A stretch of DNA of 34,506 nt from IMG/VR virus record IMGVR_UViG_3300034073_001797, positions 1 to 34,506 of that record; one strand, 5' to 3'. Of this stretch, positions 13,057 through 19,199 are shown one piece after another. Below the pieces are notes generated by a model that worked only from the letters and a program-made list of their open reading frames with translations, had not been told where the DNA came from and did no database searches. Within the stretch, counting starts at the first letter, position 1, and each line of letters begins with the position of its first letter. The translations under genes were made by a program, and so were the position numbers. The stretch is from a virus.

Positions 13057-13401
13057 CTACTGCTGCGATGAGTCAGCAGCTGCGGCCAGGGCGGGCCGGT
13101 CGCGTGTCTCCTCTCGTGCCGCCTGCTCGAGCTCGTCGGCCTGGCGTAGCATCCGCTCGGCAATGGCACGCAGGCGTGGTGCCTTCATCGCCAGGGCCTG
13201 GGCCGGCGTGGGGCACCAGTGCTTGTCCGCCTTGTGGCGGATCACTTGGTGCCGCTGCTTGTCCATGCTGATGGTTTCGATCTCCACCCACTCGCCGCAC
13301 GGCGTGAGGTACCCGTACGTCGTGAAGACGCCCATGCCGCTGTCCACGTTCGCCTGCTCGGTCAAGTAGCCCATGTAGCGGCGCTCTCGGTTCTGGCTCA
13401 T
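13057..13401 (-). CDS. Unknown protein coupled to the RecT-like gene, 114 aa
   Basis: The ATG at 13401 overlaps the RecT-like stop by 4 bases. It opens MSQNRERRYMGYLTEQ, continues with a beta-rich stretch (GVFTTYGYLTPCGEWVEIE) and ends with a long helix (QALAMKAPRLRAIAERMLRQ, ADELEQAAREETRDR). It has two cysteines and no known motif. Its coupling suggests a partner of the annealing protein, perhaps an exonuclease accessory or inhibitor. A 77-base gap follows before the second recombinase gene; it holds only a 19-codon frame that I do not support. Confidence 0.55.
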   Translation of the reverse strand: MSQNRERRYMGYLTEQANVDSGMGVFTTYGYLTPCGEWVEIETISMDKQRHQVIRHKADKHWCPTPAQALAMKAPRLRAIAERMLRQADELEQAAREETRDRPALAAAADSSQQ

Positions 13402-14204
13402 GCCGTCACCTCGCTCTCGGCTTCGAGGAACTCGACCTTGGCGTGGATGGCGTCCAGCAGCTCGTCGGCCTGGAACGGGGCGAACACGCCCTGCTTCAGC
13501 CGCTGGTCGATGCGGGCTCGCATGGCGTCGAGCTTGCTGATGTCTCGCTCGGCCTCGATGGCTGCCTTCGCCACCTCAAACGGGTCAGCACGCTCCTCGG
13601 CCGGCTCGGGCGGCGTGTCGAACTTGGGGCGCACCACAACCGGCTCGGGCGTGGCCGGCGTCGTCGGGTAGTCCTGGGCCTCCTCGGCGGTGACCAGGCC
13701 CTTGAGAACGTCTGGGAAGGCGTCACGCAGGGCGAAGCCACGGGCACGCAGCTGCAGCATGCGGCGCGGGTACTGCGTCCACGGGCCGCTCTTGCCCCAC
13801 AAGCCGGCTTTTTTGGCGTCGGCCACCGAGAAGCTCGTCAGCGTGGGCTTCTCGTAGCCACGCCGCTTCGCCTCGCAGTACGCCGTCATGGCGTCGCCGT
13901 CGCCCTCGACTCGCTCCCGGACGTACTCGCAGACCGGGCTGGCCATCGCCACGGCCAGGGCGGCATCCCCCCAGATCGCCGGCCGGCCGTTGATGCAGGC
14001 GATGTTCTGCAGCGACTGCATCGGGCTCAGCCCGATCTCGCTGCCATGCTGGATGGCCAGCATGCAGGACTCGGGCTTGCCCCGAAAGTCCTTAGGGGCG
14101 AAGTCCGACTTGGCCACCATCGTGGCAAAGCGGAAGGCGTCATCAAACGAGGCAAGGGCCAGCCCCCTTGCGGGCGTCGTGTTGGTGCTGATCTCTGTCG
14201 TCAT
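13398..14204 (-). CDS. recT: RecT-like single-strand DNA annealing protein, 268 aa
   Basis: Residues 15-60 (ALASFDDAFRFATMVAKSDF, APKDFRGKPESCMLAIQHG, GLSPMQSLQNIACINGRPAI) and the core (GLWGKSGPWTQYPRRMLQ, LRARGFALRDAFPDVLKGL) match a widespread phage protein often annotated as a RecT-type recombinase. The C-terminal third is Pro-rich and helical. RecT-type proteins anneal complementary DNA strands during recombination-dependent replication. AAGGACGC lies before the ATG. The neighbour at 13057 and the resolvase at 7239 may be its partners. The family call rests on pattern only. Confidence 0.7.
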   Translation of the reverse strand: MTTEISTNTTPARGLALASFDDAFRFATMVAKSDFAPKDFRGKPESCMLAIQHGSEIGLSPMQSLQNIACINGRPAIWGDAALAVAMASPVCEYVRERVEGDGDAMTAYCEAKRRGYEKPTLTSFSVADAKKAGLWGKSGPWTQYPRRMLQLRARGFALRDAFPDVLKGLVTAEEAQDYPTTPATPEPVVVRPKFDTPPEPAEERADPFEVAKAAIEAERDISKLDAMRARIDQRLKQGVFAPFQADELLDAIHAKVEFLEAESEVTA

Positions 14205-14284
14205 CTCTGCGTCCTTTGCGTCTAGCGTCCTTAAAACCAGCGGCGTCCCCGTCCTGCGTCGGCCGCTTTCTGCGTCCTTGCTGC

Positions 14285-14299
14285 CCCGGTTCCACCGGG
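14285..14299. terminator. Short hairpin (possible weak terminator)
   Basis: CCCGGT-TCC-ACCGGG is a perfect 6-bp stem with a 3-base loop in the 108-base gap between the 79-residue gene and the RecT-like gene. No run of T follows on the minus strand, so it may only stabilise or pause the transcript. Confidence 0.3.
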
Positions 14300-14312
14300 T
14301 CTCCTTGTGCGG

Positions 14313-14552
14313 TCAGCCCTCAAGCCGCTCGCCAGTTGGCGTGAGCTCGGTGGGGTAGTAAGCAAGCGTCTCGCCCTGGATCTCGACGAGGCAGTACGTG
14401 CCATTCGTCGCACGCACCACACCTCGGGCTCGGTCGCCGAGGAATGGCCGCTCGCCAATGACAATGTCGCCAGGGCTCGGCCTGTAGCCGTAAGTGGCGG
14501 CCATTCCAGCGACGGCCGCAGCGGCTTCGGCATGGTGGGGGTCGGTACTCAT
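14313..14552 (-). CDS. Small early protein, 79 aa
   Basis: The ATG at 14552 follows AAGGAGG. The protein begins MSTDPHHAEAAAAVAG, continues through a short beta-rich domain (PGDIVIGERPFLGDRARGVV, TYCLVEIQGETLAYYPTEL) and ends GERLEG. The beta pattern with a Gly-rich loop looks like a small SH3- or OB-type fold, possibly nucleic-acid-binding. It has its own promoter upstream (TTGACT, 16 bases, TACAGT) and a second one further upstream with two operator-like palindromes, so it is probably an early, repressed gene. Confidence 0.6.
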   Translation of the reverse strand: MSTDPHHAEAAAAVAGMAATYGYRPSPGDIVIGERPFLGDRARGVVRATNGTYCLVEIQGETLAYYPTELTPTGERLEG

Positions 14553-14583
14553 CTTAGGGGCCTCCTTCTGTGTTGGGTTGCCT

Positions 14584-14611
14584 ACTGTACGCGTGTCCAT
14601 CCGTGAGTCAA
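14584..14611 (-). promoter_or_regulatory. Promoter of the 79-aa early gene
   Basis: Minus strand: -35 TTGACT (14611-14606), 16-base spacer, -10 TACAGT (14589-14584), then a leader of about 30 bases with AAGGAGG before the ATG at 14552. Confidence 0.5.
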
Positions 14612-14629
14612 GCGGCTGTTTTTCTTGCC

Positions 14630-14674
14630 TGCCGATGTCGGCAGTACGGTAGCCGTGTCGGTAGGAAGTGTCAA
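14630..14674 (-). promoter_or_regulatory. Upstream promoter with two operator-like palindromes
   Basis: Minus strand: -35 TTGACA (14674-14669), 17-base spacer, -10 TACCGT (14651-14646). Palindrome O1 (14650-14663, TAGCCGTGTCGGTA) lies in the spacer and overlaps the -10. Palindrome O2 (14630-14643, TGCCGATGTCGGCA, 6-base arms) lies just downstream. Both fit the TRCCGA-N2-TCGGYA pattern, O1 imperfectly in one arm. Confidence 0.5.
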
Positions 14675-14742
14675 CCGGCAAGCCCGGCGGAAACGATCCG
14701 CAGGGCGAGAATCAGCAGCTCGAGCCAGAACTGAGTGTTCAT
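14671..14742 (-). CDS. Micropeptide, 23 aa, hydrophobic
   Basis: ATG at 14742, TGA at 14673-14671: a 23-residue hydrophobic peptide beginning MNTQFWLELLILALRIV and ending in Gly-Leu-Ala-Gly. An unusually strong Shine-Dalgarno (AAGGAGG) precedes it, and the downstream promoter's -35 overlaps its stop. The leucine/isoleucine run suggests membrane insertion. It could be a small membrane peptide or a leader regulating the next gene. It is too short for homology to help. Confidence 0.45.
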   Translation of the reverse strand: MNTQFWLELLILALRIVSAGLAG

Positions 14743-14774
14743 CGTGTGGCCCTCCTTGGCCGTAGAGTCCTGTG

Positions 14775-14798
14775 CCCGCCGGCCCTGGTGCCGGCGGG
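14775..14798. terminator. Perfect 9-bp hairpin after the 63-aa gene
   Basis: CCCGCCGGC - CCTGGT - GCCGGCGGG is a perfect 9-bp stem with a 6-base loop, starting about 10 bases after the stop at 14809. No T-tract follows on the minus strand, so it may be a pause site, a partial terminator or an mRNA stabiliser. Confidence 0.4.
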
Positions 14799-14808
14799 AT
14801 GTTGCGTG

Positions 14809-15000
14809 TCAGCCAGCCACCACGACGTAGCGGCCAGTAGATGCGGACTTGTAGGCCAGCTTGCGAGCGTTGCGGCTGCCGAGCAGCCAGTAGGCGTAGC
14901 CGTCGAAGCCTTGGGCGGCGATGTTGCGGTAGTGCTTGCCGTCGATCCGCTCGACGGTGTAGGTGCGGTTGCCGATTTTAGTGGTTTCGGTCGTGGTCAC
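14809..15000 (-). CDS. Small early protein under an operator-bearing promoter, 63 aa
   Basis: The GTG at 15000 follows AGGGAG at 8 bases. It begins VTTTETTKIGNRTYTVERID and contains IAAQGFDGYAYWLLGSR and ends STGRYVVVAG. The sequence looks like a small beta-rich or ribbon domain and may bind nucleic acid or a partner. It is the first gene behind the strongest promoter and a perfect operator palindrome, so it is probably the first early gene expressed when repression is lifted. No family was recognised. Confidence 0.6.
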   Translation of the reverse strand: MTTTETTKIGNRTYTVERIDGKHYRNIAAQGFDGYAYWLLGSRNARKLAYKSASTGRYVVVAG

Positions 15001-15054
15001 CGTTTTGTCTCCCTGCTTGCGTTTTGCGGGTCTCACTTGCCCGCATCTGCCAGT

Positions 15055-15083
15055 ATATTACCGATATCGGTAGGTAGCGTCAA
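15055..15083 (-). promoter_or_regulatory. Strong early promoter with a perfect operator palindrome
   Basis: Minus strand: -35 TTGACG (15083-15078), exact 17-base spacer, -10 TAATAT (15060-15055). TACCGATATCGGTA (15059-15072) is a perfect 14-base palindrome in the spacer that reaches the first bases of the -10, so a bound repressor would block polymerase. The element drives leftward genes from 15000. Confidence 0.65.
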
Positions 15084-15127
15084 GGGGGATGAGCGGATTT
15101 TCCGAAGCGTGTTTTTCCCGGGGAAAA

Positions 15128-15397
15128 CTAGGTATCCGGCGAGAATCCGCCGGGGCGTGGCCCCTTGGCGATGCCGGCGTCGCGGGCCTTCTGGCGGGCC
15201 TTGGCCAGCTTTTTGACCTGCTCGAGGTCCAGCACCAGGGCCCGGTCGGTCAGCTTGCTGCTCCAGAGCGTGGGCTCGCCGCCGCCCTCGGGAGGGCGAC
15301 ACATCTGCCGCACTCGGCCCATTGTGCAGCCGAGGATCTCGGCCGCCTCACGGCAGGTGCAAAGCGTTCGCTGCGGTTCTCTGAGTGCCACGATCAT
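15128..15397 (-). CDS. Small HTH protein divergent from the integrase (excisionase- or regulator-like), 89 aa
   Basis: Start ATG 15397. Residues 12-31 (LCTCREAAEILGCTMGRVRQ) form a MerR/excisionase-type helix-turn-helix, followed by a Gly-Gly-containing loop and a wing-like strand (WSSKLTDRALVLDLEQVKKL); the C-terminus is basic. It lies 191 bases from the integrase start and is transcribed in the opposite direction, the usual place of an excisionase or integrase regulator. Its promoter (TTGACT, 16 bases, TAGTAT) lies only 10 bases before the ATG, and TACCGA of the operator family overlaps that -10. Several Cys residues (CTC, C24, C33) are unusual and may matter for folding. Confidence 0.65.
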   Translation of the reverse strand: MIVALREPQRTLCTCREAAEILGCTMGRVRQMCRPPEGGGEPTLWSSKLTDRALVLDLEQVKKLAKARQKARDAGIAKGPRPGGFSPDT

Positions 15398-15407
15398 GTC
15401 CCTGGCA

Positions 15408-15439
15408 ATACTACCGACGTAGCAAGCCGAGTCAACGCC
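15408..15439 (-). promoter_or_regulatory. Promoter of the HTH gene, short leader
   Basis: Minus strand: -35 TTGACT (15435-15430), 16-base spacer, -10 TAGTAT (15413-15408), then 10 bases to the ATG at 15397. The stretch GGCGTTGACTCG (15439-15428) matches 11 of 12 bases of the extended -35 at 1130-1119 and 130-119. A half-operator TACCGA lies at 15412-15417. Confidence 0.6.
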
Positions 15440-15455
15440 GGCCGCTCCAGTCCTC

Positions 15456-15526
15456 ACAGGTCTAGTCCTGCGATTCGTCTTGCCGCCCGTCCGCCCCGTA
15501 CACTACACGGGAGCGGACAGGTCTAG
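15456..15526. repeat. 10-base direct repeat in the integrase control region
   Basis: ACAGGTCTAG occurs at 15456-15465 and 15517-15526, spaced 61 bases, in the gap between the HTH and integrase genes. Such a repeat may be an arm site for integrase or excisionase, or part of attP. Nothing else is seen in the gap apart from the promoters. Confidence 0.4.
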
Positions 15527-15541
15527 CGGAGGGCATGGGAC

Positions 15542-15570
15542 TGGACAGATGTTCAGTCGTACTCTACGCT
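15542..15570 (+). promoter_or_regulatory. Integrase promoter
   Basis: Plus strand: -35 TGGACA (15542-15547), 17-base spacer, -10 TACGCT (15565-15570), 18 bases before the ATG at 15589, with AAAGGA as Shine-Dalgarno. Confidence 0.45.
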
Positions 15571-15575
15571 ACAAA

Positions 15576-16544
15576 AAAGGACGTAAACATGCAGGCTACC
15601 ACGTTGCGGGCGGTGCTCGAGAGGTATGCGGTTTTGCAGGGGCTCAGCGACCGGACGGTCACGCTGTACACCCACACGCTCGACCGGTTCGCGGACTGCC
15701 TCGGCCACGAGCCGACGGTCGACGATCTAGACGACTTTGTCGTCGCCAAGTTTCTCAAGTGGCGGGCCACGACGCCGCACCGGGGCCGGCTCTGCTCGCC
15801 GGCCAGTGTCGCCAAGGACAAGGCCCAGTTGGTCAGCATCTCCAACTTCGCCGCCAAGAAGCGGATGCTGCGGAGCGACGGGCAGATCGTGGAGTTCCTG
15901 TCGCTGCCACGGGTCCGCACGATCCGGCACGCGCCGCAGGCGTACACCGTCGACGAGGTCCAGCGGCTCATTCTCAAGGCCCGCACCCGTGAGGGCCACG
16001 TTGGCGGCAAGCCGGCCGGGTGGTGGTGGTCCACCATTATCCACACGGCCTGGGAGACAGCCGAGCGGATCGGGGCTCTCCTGGCCCTCCGGTGGGCCGA
16101 TGTCGACCTGGACGGCATGACGGTGCTTTTCCGGGCCGAGACCCGTAAGGGACGCTCCCACGACCTGCTGCGGCCCATTACGCCCCAGTTGGCCGGCCTG
16201 CTGCGGCCAGAGTCAGGAAAGCCCGAGGAGCTCGTCTGGCCGTGGGACCGGAAACAGCTCACGTCCATCTGGACATCGATGAAGCTACTGTGCCGTCGTG
16301 CCGGGGTCCGGGGCACAGGATTTCACCGGCTGCGGAAAGCGTCGGCCTCGTACGTGCAGGCCGCAGGAGGGGACGCCACGGACCACCTTGGCCACGCCAA
16401 GCCCGAGGTGACCAGGCAGCACTACCTCGACGCCCGGATCACGCAGACGAAGCGGGCCGTCGACTACCTCCCGCCGCTCGATCTGGGCGAGGAGCCGGCG
16501 GCGTGAGCGAGCGGCGAGCGGCGGCGAGGGGAAAGGACGTAAAC
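15576..16544. repeat. 13-base direct repeat flanking the integrase gene
   Basis: AAAGGACGTAAAC is found at 15576-15588, just before the integrase ATG, and again at 16532-16544, just after its stop. The first copy includes the ribosome binding site. The repeat brackets the gene and could result from insertion of the integrase, or could be a recombination-related site. Confidence 0.5.
15589..16506 (+). CDS. int: Tyrosine integrase, 305 aa
   Basis: The ATG at 15589 follows AAAGGA. Core-binding domain residues 1-110 include SDRTVTLYTHTLDRFADCLG. The catalytic set is Arg160 (AERIGALLALRW), Lys187 (TRKGRS), His246-x-x-Arg249 (FHRLRK), His269 (LGHAKPEV) and Tyr279 (RQHYL), all in family order. It joins phage DNA to the host chromosome at att sites, making the phage temperate. 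It is the only clear plus-strand gene. Its promoter, the divergent HTH gene and the nearby repeats form the probable integration module. The gene has no obvious attP next to it. Confidence 0.9.
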   Translation: MQATTLRAVLERYAVLQGLSDRTVTLYTHTLDRFADCLGHEPTVDDLDDFVVAKFLKWRATTPHRGRLCSPASVAKDKAQLVSISNFAAKKRMLRSDGQIVEFLSLPRVRTIRHAPQAYTVDEVQRLILKARTREGHVGGKPAGWWWSTIIHTAWETAERIGALLALRWADVDLDGMTVLFRAETRKGRSHDLLRPITPQLAGLLRPESGKPEELVWPWDRKQLTSIWTSMKLLCRRAGVRGTGFHRLRKASASYVQAAGGDATDHLGHAKPEVTRQHYLDARITQTKRAVDYLPPLDLGEEPAA

Positions 16545-16572
16545 CCTGCCGCCGCTCAAGCCGCTGCCCGGC

Positions 16573-16761
16573 TCAATCTCGGCCCTGCCAGTAGGTCACC
16601 CGCTCCTCGGCCTTGGCCAGTTCCATCAGCAGCCGGCGTCGCTCCTCGAGCAGCCGGATGACATCGGCCGCCAGCGTCCCCGAGGTGCCCGTGTAGGCCC
16701 CCTGGAACCGGCGGGCTCGGTGCTCCATCCGTGCCACGTCATCGGCCGTCAGGGGCTCCAC
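16573..16761 (-). CDS. Small unknown protein, 62 aa
   Basis: The GTG at 16761 has a near-perfect Shine-Dalgarno (AGGAGGAG) at a 5- to 6-base spacing, which fixes this start. The protein is helical and basic (VARMEHRARRFQGAYTG, VIRLLEERRRLLMELAKAEE) and ends VTYWQGRD. It overlaps the previous gene by 23 bases. It may be a small coiled-coil or DNA-associated protein. It is the last gene of the rightmost operon before the convergent integrase; 66 bases lie between the two stops and no terminator hairpin is obvious. Confidence 0.6.
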   Translation of the reverse strand: MEPLTADDVARMEHRARRFQGAYTGTSGTLAADVIRLLEERRRLLMELAKAEERVTYWQGRD

Positions 16762-17197
16762 GGTGCTCCTCCTCAAGCTTGATGAGGCAGATCAGTGCCC
16801 AGTTGGCTGCATCCATCAGGGCGTTCTGCCAATCGACAGGCTGTCCTTGGGCGTACTTCTGCATCCGCACCACGCAGTCGCTCAGGTCGCACAGTGCCCG
16901 CCGCCAGGGCTCGACGCCGCACTTAGCTGAGGCTGTGACGTTCTCAAACGGATCCCGGTCGCCGCCGTACTGGGCGGTCTTCTCACGGTGCAGCTGCGTC
17001 AGGCGGTTGACGGCATCAAGCCAAGCGACACTGGCAGACGGCCGCTCCGGGCTGAACCGCTCCAGCACCTCGGCCGCGCTCGGCCCACGGCTCGCAGCCG
17101 TCGACAGCTTAGGGTCATCGGCCGGCGTGTTGTCGAGCCGTTCCTTCACGGCCTTCCGCATTGCCTTGTTCGCCTCTTCCAACGTCGCAGCAGTCAT
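16739..17197 (-). CDS. All-alpha NTP-pyrophosphatase (MazG-like) or nucleotide-associated domain protein, 152 aa
   Basis: The ATG at 17197 overlaps the phosphoesterase stop by 4 bases. The core reads HREKTAQYGGDRDPFENVTA, then GVEPWRRALCDLSDCVVRMQ, KYAQGQPVDWQNALMDAANW and ALICLIKLEEE. This order ('K...YG...dPf.N', later 'D..nYa..') fits the MazG-like/DUF1599-type helical pyrophosphohydrolases, which clear unusual nucleotides or serve in modified-base pathways. No paired nucleotide-modification enzyme is recognised in this window. The charged N-terminus of about 60 residues is extra. Confidence 0.5.
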   Translation of the reverse strand: MTAATLEEANKAMRKAVKERLDNTPADDPKLSTAASRGPSAAEVLERFSPERPSASVAWLDAVNRLTQLHREKTAQYGGDRDPFENVTASAKCGVEPWRRALCDLSDCVVRMQKYAQGQPVDWQNALMDAANWALICLIKLEEEHRGAPDGR

Positions 17198-18270
17198 GTC
17201 GTCGCCTTTCTCAAATCTCGGTCGCAGAACAGGGGGTACGCTCGCGTCACCTCCTGGCGTCCGTGGTCGACGATGACCATGCCTTGGCACGGCCGCTCGG
17301 GTGATGCGACTCGTTCAGCGTATGGGGAATGTCCAATAACGCTGCCGTTGGCCACGTACCGCGCCCCACGCAGCCAGCCCCAGCAGTGATAGTGCCCGAA
17401 GATCGTCAGGTCTGCTTTCCTTCCGGCGTCCCACCGGGCAATCGCCTTGCTCGCCGGCAGGGCCAGCCCGTAGACGCCGCCGGCGTAGCGGATGCTGTGG
17501 CCGTGAGTCGTCCGCACCAGGAAGCCGTCGAGATCGACGTACCCAAGGTGGCCCTCGGCGATCTGCCACCGCACGTTGGCGTTCTGCTCCTCACGGGCGA
17601 GCGTGAAGTACATGAGCTGCTCCCACGAGTGCTCAAGCTCCGTGGCGATGCGGTTCTTCTCGGTGCTGCGGCCGTGGTTGCCGGCGTTGGTGCAGACGAC
17701 AATCTCGTCGGCGTGTGCGGCGATTGCGTCGATCATTCCCCGCAACCGCTCGGCAATCCACCGGGTGGCGTTCATCGGGCTCAACTGGGCCACCTCGACG
17801 CAGTCCGGGTGAATGTGGCCGGTTATGTGGTCACCTCCCAACCACACCAGCACCCGCCGAATGTCGGCCTGGTTCCGCTCGTGCTCGAGGCAGGCCAGGA
17901 ACCGCTCCTGGAGCTCGGCCATCCGGAGTTGACATACGTCAAGGCTGTAGTCGTTCTCGCCGTTGACGCTCTCAGGCAACACCCGCTCCTCGCAGTGAAT
18001 GTCGCTGAGCATCAGTATGGCCGTGGCCGGATGCTTGGCGTGTTTCCTCGCCTTGACAGATTTGGTCAATGGCTTGGGTGTTACGCCTTGCAACGCCGTG
18101 AAACGGTCGGCCCGCTCGCGCTCGGTGTCGATCTGAGCCAGGGCCGCCTTGTACTTCGTGCGAAGTCCGGCCACCTCGGCCCGCAGCCGTGCCAGCTCAG
18201 CGTCGGCCTGGAGCTGCTGCTGCTGGGCAACGTCGACCAGCACCTCGTCCTTCAGCGTCCGCTTAGCCAT
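17194..18270 (-). CDS. Calcineurin-like metallophosphoesterase, 358 aa
   Basis: The ATG at 18270 follows AGGTGA. Residues 15-60 look coiled-coil (VAQQQQLQADAELARLRAEV). The metal motifs appear in order: SDIH (89-92), GGDH (145-148), GNHG (197-200), THGH (255-258) and FGHYH (291-295). This is the complete di-metal set of the family, which includes phosphatases, nucleases and phosphodiesterases. The substrate is unknown; a nuclease role in DNA processing is possible. It overlaps the small basic gene before it by 19 bases and the MazG-like gene after it by 4. Confidence 0.85.
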   Translation of the reverse strand: MAKRTLKDEVLVDVAQQQQLQADAELARLRAEVAGLRTKYKAALAQIDTERERADRFTALQGVTPKPLTKSVKARKHAKHPATAILMLSDIHCEERVLPESVNGENDYSLDVCQLRMAELQERFLACLEHERNQADIRRVLVWLGGDHITGHIHPDCVEVAQLSPMNATRWIAERLRGMIDAIAAHADEIVVCTNAGNHGRSTEKNRIATELEHSWEQLMYFTLAREEQNANVRWQIAEGHLGYVDLDGFLVRTTHGHSIRYAGGVYGLALPASKAIARWDAGRKADLTIFGHYHCWGWLRGARYVANGSVIGHSPYAERVASPERPCQGMVIVDHGRQEVTRAYPLFCDRDLRKATT

Positions 18271-18497
18271 TGCGTCACCTGTTTCTCGCCAGGGATGTGC
18301 CAGCCACGCTTCTCGCCGGCGGCCTTGATAGCCTTGTAGAAGGCCCGCTTCTGATGCTTTGCCGGGTCAAAGCTGGCACGCACATCGAGCAGCTCGGCCT
18401 GGGCCTCCGGCGGCAGCCGGTCGAACCAGGACGACGGGCCGGTCTGCGAGTTGGTTACGTGCTCGAGCACCTCCGCAAGCAGGCTGCCGTCACTCAC
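18252..18497 (-). CDS. Small basic protein, 81 aa
   Basis: The GTG at 18497 follows GGGAGG at about 6 bases and overlaps the metalloprotein stop by 8 bases. The sequence begins VSDGSLLAEVLEHVTNSQTG, contains WFDRLPPEAQAELLDVRASF and a basic C-terminal half (KHQKRAFYKAIKAAGEKRGW, EKQVTQWLSGR). The C-terminus has the shape of a small helix-turn-helix, but this is not certain. It overlaps the phosphoesterase by 19 bases. No family was recognised. Confidence 0.55.
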   Translation of the reverse strand: MSDGSLLAEVLEHVTNSQTGPSSWFDRLPPEAQAELLDVRASFDPAKHQKRAFYKAIKAAGEKRGWHIPGEKQVTQWLSGR

Positions 18498-18774
18498 GTG
18501 GCACCTCCCGGTATCCAAGGTTCCACAACGTCCGCCGGATGACGCGGGCCGCTTCCGTGACGGCCTCCTCGCTGATCGTCGGGCCGAGGCTGGCGTGGAG
18601 GAGCTCATGCACGATGGTCTCCAAGCGGGTGCCGCCACGCAGGCGGTCGTCAATGAGGATGCGAGGCCGGGCTGAGTTATCGAAGAAGGTCCAGCCGGCG
18701 GCGTCGCCCTTTAAGCGGGTAAACCGCAGCAGCCACCGCTTGCCGTCAATCGTTATTTGGTGGTCTTCTGCCAC
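18490..18774 (-). CDS. SprT/zincin-like HExxH metalloprotein, 94 aa
   Basis: The GTG at 18774 has GAGAGG upstream. His56-Glu57-Leu-Leu-His60 (IVHELLHASLG) is the zinc-binding HExxH motif, and the following helix (EEAVTEAARVIRRTLW) could supply the third ligand. The length and plan, a beta-rich N-terminus (ITIDGKRWLLRF, PRILIDDRL) before HELLH, fit a small SprT-like or related zinc metalloprotease. It may cut protein-DNA adducts or phage proteins. It starts 36 bases after the tail gene stop, at the boundary between late tail genes and this cluster. Confidence 0.7.
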   Translation of the reverse strand: MAEDHQITIDGKRWLLRFTRLKGDAAGWTFFDNSARPRILIDDRLRGGTRLETIVHELLHASLGPTISEEAVTEAARVIRRTLWNLGYREVPRE

Positions 18775-18809
18775 GGGCGGTCCTCTCGCCCGTCAGTGTG
18801 GGGAGCGTG

Positions 18810-19199
18810 TCAACTTGCCGCCTTGCAGGCGTTGCGGATGGCACGCTTCACGAGCAGGCGGCCCGCAGCGTCGAGAAACGGCAGGCCGCGCTTTGTCGCC
18901 TCCTCGCGGAGCCAGCCAACGATCGTGTCAATGTTCTCTTCGCACCAGTCGCAGCCGTTGGCGTCCATCGTGCGGGCACGGGCGTTGCAGGAACAGTTCG
19001 GCGTGGCGGTAATGTTAATCAGCTTCAGCAGTTTCTTGAGTTCGGTGCCTGGGCCGCCAAGAGGAGCCTCGCGTGAAACGGCGGCGAGAGGGCGATTGCA
19101 GAAATGCACCACCGTGTTCCGGCACGACACACGAAACCCGCAAGCGCACGAAGCAGTGCCTTCTCTGCACTCAAGCCTAGTTGGCGATGAGTTCGACAT
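18810..19199 (-). CDS. Cys-rich protein, last tail gene, 129 aa
   Basis: The ATG at 19199 lies inside the end of the previous gene (23-base overlap). The N-terminal half carries CREGTASCACGFRVSC and NTVVHFCN, then a joint region (GGPGTELKKLLKLINI) and CSCNARARTMDANGCDWCEE, with many cysteines that may bind zinc or iron-sulphur or form disulphides. The C-terminal half is helical and basic. It is coupled to the 27-cysteine tail protein and probably lies at the tail tip. It may also be a separate, non-structural gene. Confidence 0.55.
   Translation of the reverse strand: MSNSSPTRLECREGTASCACGFRVSCRNTVVHFCNRPLAAVSREAPLGGPGTELKKLLKLINITATPNCSCNARARTMDANGCDWCEENIDTIVGWLREEATKRGLPFLDAAGRLLVKRAIRNACKAAS

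Noticed and set aside
16242-16661. Plus-strand open frame continuing past the integrase end
   Set aside because: It overlaps the integrase in another frame and the minus-strand 62-aa gene; no ribosome site or family motif.
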